From: Mogibacterium sp. | Lineage (GTDB): Bacteria; Bacillota_A; Clostridia; Peptostreptococcales; Anaerovoracaceae | Length of the DNA: 15,506 nt | Direction of reading: 5' to 3' | Assembly (NCBI GenBank): GCA_017469325.1 | Contig: JAFUGO010000155.1 | Span: 1 to 15,506, forward strand | Part shown: piece after piece, positions 13,426 through 15,506 of the stretch | Position numbering within the stretch: the stretch's first letter is position 1 | How the letters are laid out: every line of letters begins with the position of its first letter | Program-made: the position numbers and the translations under genes | The notes under the pieces: generated by a model | The model's database searches: none | What the model saw: the letters and a program-made list of their open reading frames with translations, nothing else | What the model was told of the DNA's origin: nothing

Positions 13426-15029
13426 TACCACATGTTTTCGTCCGGGATATGTTCGATGGTTGGGTCCAGCGGCTCTTCGCGCATTACGGTCCTCATGTAC
13501 TGGCTGAACTCATCGCGGATAGCCTGTCTGGTGTAGACTCTAGGATCGCAGAGGTCGTGGCAGACCCATACTACGTGGATGCCTCTCTCGCGGCCCTGCT
13601 CCTCGAACTGTCCGTGCAGTCCGTCGAGAGCCTTGCAGCTCATGTGCTCCCACATCATTACCATGTCGGCATTCATGATCTCGCAGAACTCCCAGAGCTC
13701 GTCGACGAGCACCTTGTATCCGCCGTGGGTACGGTTACGCATGATCATGTTCTCGTTGAGCCATGCCATGTCGTACCATGCCTTCTCTCTGTTTTCAGGA
13801 GTATCCACATCGGCGATCTCGGCGGTGTTGACCATCGAGAGCATGTCTGTCAGAGGAACAACGCCCCAGCAGTGCATCATCCAGTAAAGCATGTGGATGT
13901 TGTACTGCGGCTGTACGCCCCATACGATACATCTGTGCCTGTACTCAGGGCAGATCATGGTCTTCTTCTTGTAGCCCTGCTCGACGAGTTTGCTGATCTT
14001 CTTATCTTTAGGCGGGAAGAGCGATGATCTTCCGCAGTTGCCCATGTAGTTGGTGTCGTTGTAGAGCGAGAATACCGATCCCACAAACTGCGGGTAGTCG
14101 GTGCTGTTGGTGTCGAGCCAGAACGCGCGGTGTCTTGTCGCGTCGTTTACTCTGGCTGCACTCTCGAAGTAACGCTTCCAGTCCCATTTCTCGTGAGCGT
14201 GCTCTTCGATGAACTTGACGGCTTCCTTCATGTCGTTGGCCGCGTATTCCTGGACATCCTCTTCGCGGTGACGCAGCGGAGCAGTCAGCTGGAATGTAGG
14301 GATGCCGTATTCGCGCTCGAGTCTGTGAGCGATAATGCCGTTGCCCATCAGCGATCCGTCGCAGGTCGTGTTGACCTGGACAGCGCAGCATCCGAGGACT
14401 GCGAAGTCGTCATCGATCGAGATGCCGGCCTCAGCCTCAGGCATCGGGCAGACATCGCCCGGAAGTCCGAATTCCTGAGCAACGTCAAGGTAGTGTGTTG
14501 TCGAGTTCTGAGTCAGGAGGTTGGCTACGAACATCGTAGGGACCTCTCTGAGGATAGCCGTCGTATCTTTGAATCCCATCATGAACGCCGTCATGGCGTT
14601 CTCGTCTGTCAGTACGCAGGTCTTCGAGAACTCCTCGTCGTTACCTGTGCGGCGGTCGCCCTTGAAGATGTTGTCCATCGTCTTGGCTACGTCGTAGATG
14701 ACGAAGTTCATCGCCTCGTGAGTGATACGAAGAGGCTCGTCTCTGAGTCCGAGAGTGAACTTGTCCATCATATAAGGAACAGCCAGGTAGTTTGCCATCC
14801 ATCTGTAGCGGAACATCGCCTTGATGTTGCGCGGCTTCGAGATGAATCTCGCCAGGATGGACATGATGTAAAGCCATCTGGTGTAATCGTACAGAGTATC
14901 CTTTACGCCCCTCCACTCGCGGCGTACGAAAACTTTCGTTTTGCCGTTGGTCGGATAGAGCTTGCCGAGGGTCTGGTCGCCCTTCTTCTTTTTAGGGTTA
15001 GTGATCTTCTTGACTGTCTTGAATGCCAT
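13425..15029 (-). CDS. 2-hydroxyacyl-CoA dehydratase/benzoyl-CoA reductase family, large subunit (copy 2, 534 aa)
   Basis: This is a paralogue of the large subunit at 541-2178. Shared blocks are REWRGVKDT (38-46), GLPGDVCPMPEAEAG (188-202), the CD motif, DMVMMWEHMSCKALDG and the closing EEPLDP. Predicted cluster cysteines are C194, C223 (NTTCDG, the canonical family form) and C465. The C194-C223 spacing of 29 equals that of copy 1. Unlike copy 1, it has Pro where copy 1 has the extra Cys218, and no CHC motif. It has the same long basic N-terminus (NPKKKKGDQ). The ATG overlaps the small subunit stop as TAATG, with GGAGGTG 7 nt upstream, indicating translational coupling. No small membrane-protein gene follows. 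Substrate and exact reaction are unknown; divergence suggests a different CoA ester or step from copy 1. Confidence 0.85.
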   Translation of the reverse strand: MAFKTVKKITNPKKKKGDQTLGKLYPTNGKTKVFVRREWRGVKDTLYDYTRWLYIMSILARFISKPRNIKAMFRYRWMANYLAVPYMMDKFTLGLRDEPLRITHEAMNFVIYDVAKTMDNIFKGDRRTGNDEEFSKTCVLTDENAMTAFMMGFKDTTAILREVPTMFVANLLTQNSTTHYLDVAQEFGLPGDVCPMPEAEAGISIDDDFAVLGCCAVQVNTTCDGSLMGNGIIAHRLEREYGIPTFQLTAPLRHREEDVQEYAANDMKEAVKFIEEHAHEKWDWKRYFESAARVNDATRHRAFWLDTNSTDYPQFVGSVFSLYNDTNYMGNCGRSSLFPPKDKKISKLVEQGYKKKTMICPEYRHRCIVWGVQPQYNIHMLYWMMHCWGVVPLTDMLSMVNTAEIADVDTPENREKAWYDMAWLNENMIMRNRTHGGYKVLVDELWEFCEIMNADMVMMWEHMSCKALDGLHGQFEEQGRERGIHVVWVCHDLCDPRVYTRQAIRDEFSQYMRTVMREEPLDPTIEHIPDENMW

Positions 15030-15506
15030 TACATTTCACCTCCCTGTTTCTGTATCTTCTTTATCTCGATGCTCTCAATGAAAGCCTGTACGCGGGTACG
15101 CATCTGGCCGGCTCCGGCGTTGATGTTGTACGGTCTGTCGACCGAAAGCACCGGGAATCCGTAGTCCTCGCGCAGCATGTACGAACCGAGCATCCTCTCG
15201 TAAGCCCATGGATCGCAGAACTTCACCTGCTCGTAGATGATGCCGTCGGCCTTATACTCCTTCGCGAGCTCGTTGATGTACGCCTTGCGGCCGTAGACCT
15301 TGTCCTGATTCATCATGCGCGGGCACTGGCATATCATCGTGTAGTGGCGGCAGATCTGCGTGAGCACGTCGTCCTCCGAGTCAGGATCGATCTCGATAGG
15401 AACTCTGCCCGGCAGCGATCCGAAGCAGAATCTGTCGGCGCATACGTAAGTACCGGTCTCCTCGATCAGCTTGATCATTCCGATGTCGTCGATCTCGGAT
15501 CCTACC
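15029..15506 (-). CDS. 2-hydroxyacyl-CoA dehydratase/benzoyl-CoA reductase family, small subunit (copy 2, C-terminal part)
   Basis: The gene runs off the right edge; about 158 C-terminal codons are visible. The reading frame stays open to the last base and gives VGSEIDDIGMIKLIEETG, aligning with LLAGSENDDPDFIKLIES of copy 1, so the internal Met is not the start. Further family motifs are ADRFCFGSLPGR, CRHYTMICQCPRMM, KEYKADGIIYEQ, VKFCDPWAYERML with the expected cluster cysteine, and GQMRTRVQAFIES. It overlaps the large-subunit start by one base (TAATG). Visible differences from copy 1 include extra cysteines in the ICQCP stretch, which resembles canonical members more closely. The promoter and the two N-terminal cluster cysteines lie outside the window. 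Confidence 0.88.
   Translation of the reverse strand, partial: VGSEIDDIGMIKLIEETGTYVCADRFCFGSLPGRVPIEIDPDSEDDVLTQICRHYTMICQCPRMMNQDKVYGRKAYINELAKEYKADGIIYEQVKFCDPWAYERMLGSYMLREDYGFPVLSVDRPYNINAGAGQMRTRVQAFIESIEIKKIQKQGGEM

Overview
The window looks like chromosomal DNA of a strictly anaerobic gut-type Bacillota, most likely a Clostridia (a relative of Eubacteriales Family XIII is a guess). The reasons are the strong AAAGGAGG-type ribosome binding sites, Firmicutes-style promoters (for example TTGATA-17-TATAAT), the start of a Firmicutes-like HtpG, and several oxygen-sensitive 2-hydroxyacyl-CoA dehydratase/benzoyl-CoA reductase (HgdAB/BcrBC) family subunits. Base composition is moderate to GC-leaning. 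There are no tRNA or rRNA genes, transposases, phage genes or CRISPR arrays.

Layout, left to right. (1) 1-82: N-terminus of htpG on the minus strand, preceded by a 21-bp inverted repeat pair that brackets its probable promoter. (2) 296-3371, minus: a dehydratase-family operon of small subunit, long large subunit and a 77-residue single-span membrane protein. (3) 3372-4200: two divergent promoters, a plus-strand histidine-rich metal-binding protein and a shared bidirectional terminator. (4) 4206-5562, minus: a lipoprotein and a small DUF4870-like membrane protein. (5) 5704-8505, minus: a two-gene redox operon of a CrtI-like FAD oxidoreductase and a ferredoxin-reductase/2Fe-2S protein. (6) 8736-9857, plus: a polytopic membrane protein that I recognise as DUF5692, divergent from the redox operon with back-to-back consensus promoters and followed by a strong terminator. 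(7) 10171-11523, plus: a compact AMP-forming acyl-CoA ligase, convergent with and overlapping a MATE transporter (11518-12876, minus) by 6 bp. (8) 12877-13424: a 548-bp gap with four 65-bp-period hairpin repeats, a terminator and a further folded element. (9) 13425-15506, minus: a second, paralogous dehydratase pair whose small subunit runs off the right edge.

How the genes may work together (inference): the ligase would activate a carboxylic acid to its CoA thioester. The two dehydratase-family pairs would carry out radical/low-potential chemistry on CoA thioesters. The flavoprotein and 2Fe-2S reductase would move electrons to or from intermediates. DUF5692, the 77-residue protein and the MATE transporter would provide membrane functions. 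No ATP-dependent activator (HgdC/FldI/BcrAD type) is in the window, so one would have to be encoded elsewhere. The substrate cannot be read from the sequence. The combination of two duplicated pairs with unusually long large subunits, a CrtI-like flavoenzyme and DUF5692 is the best candidate for an undescribed system here.
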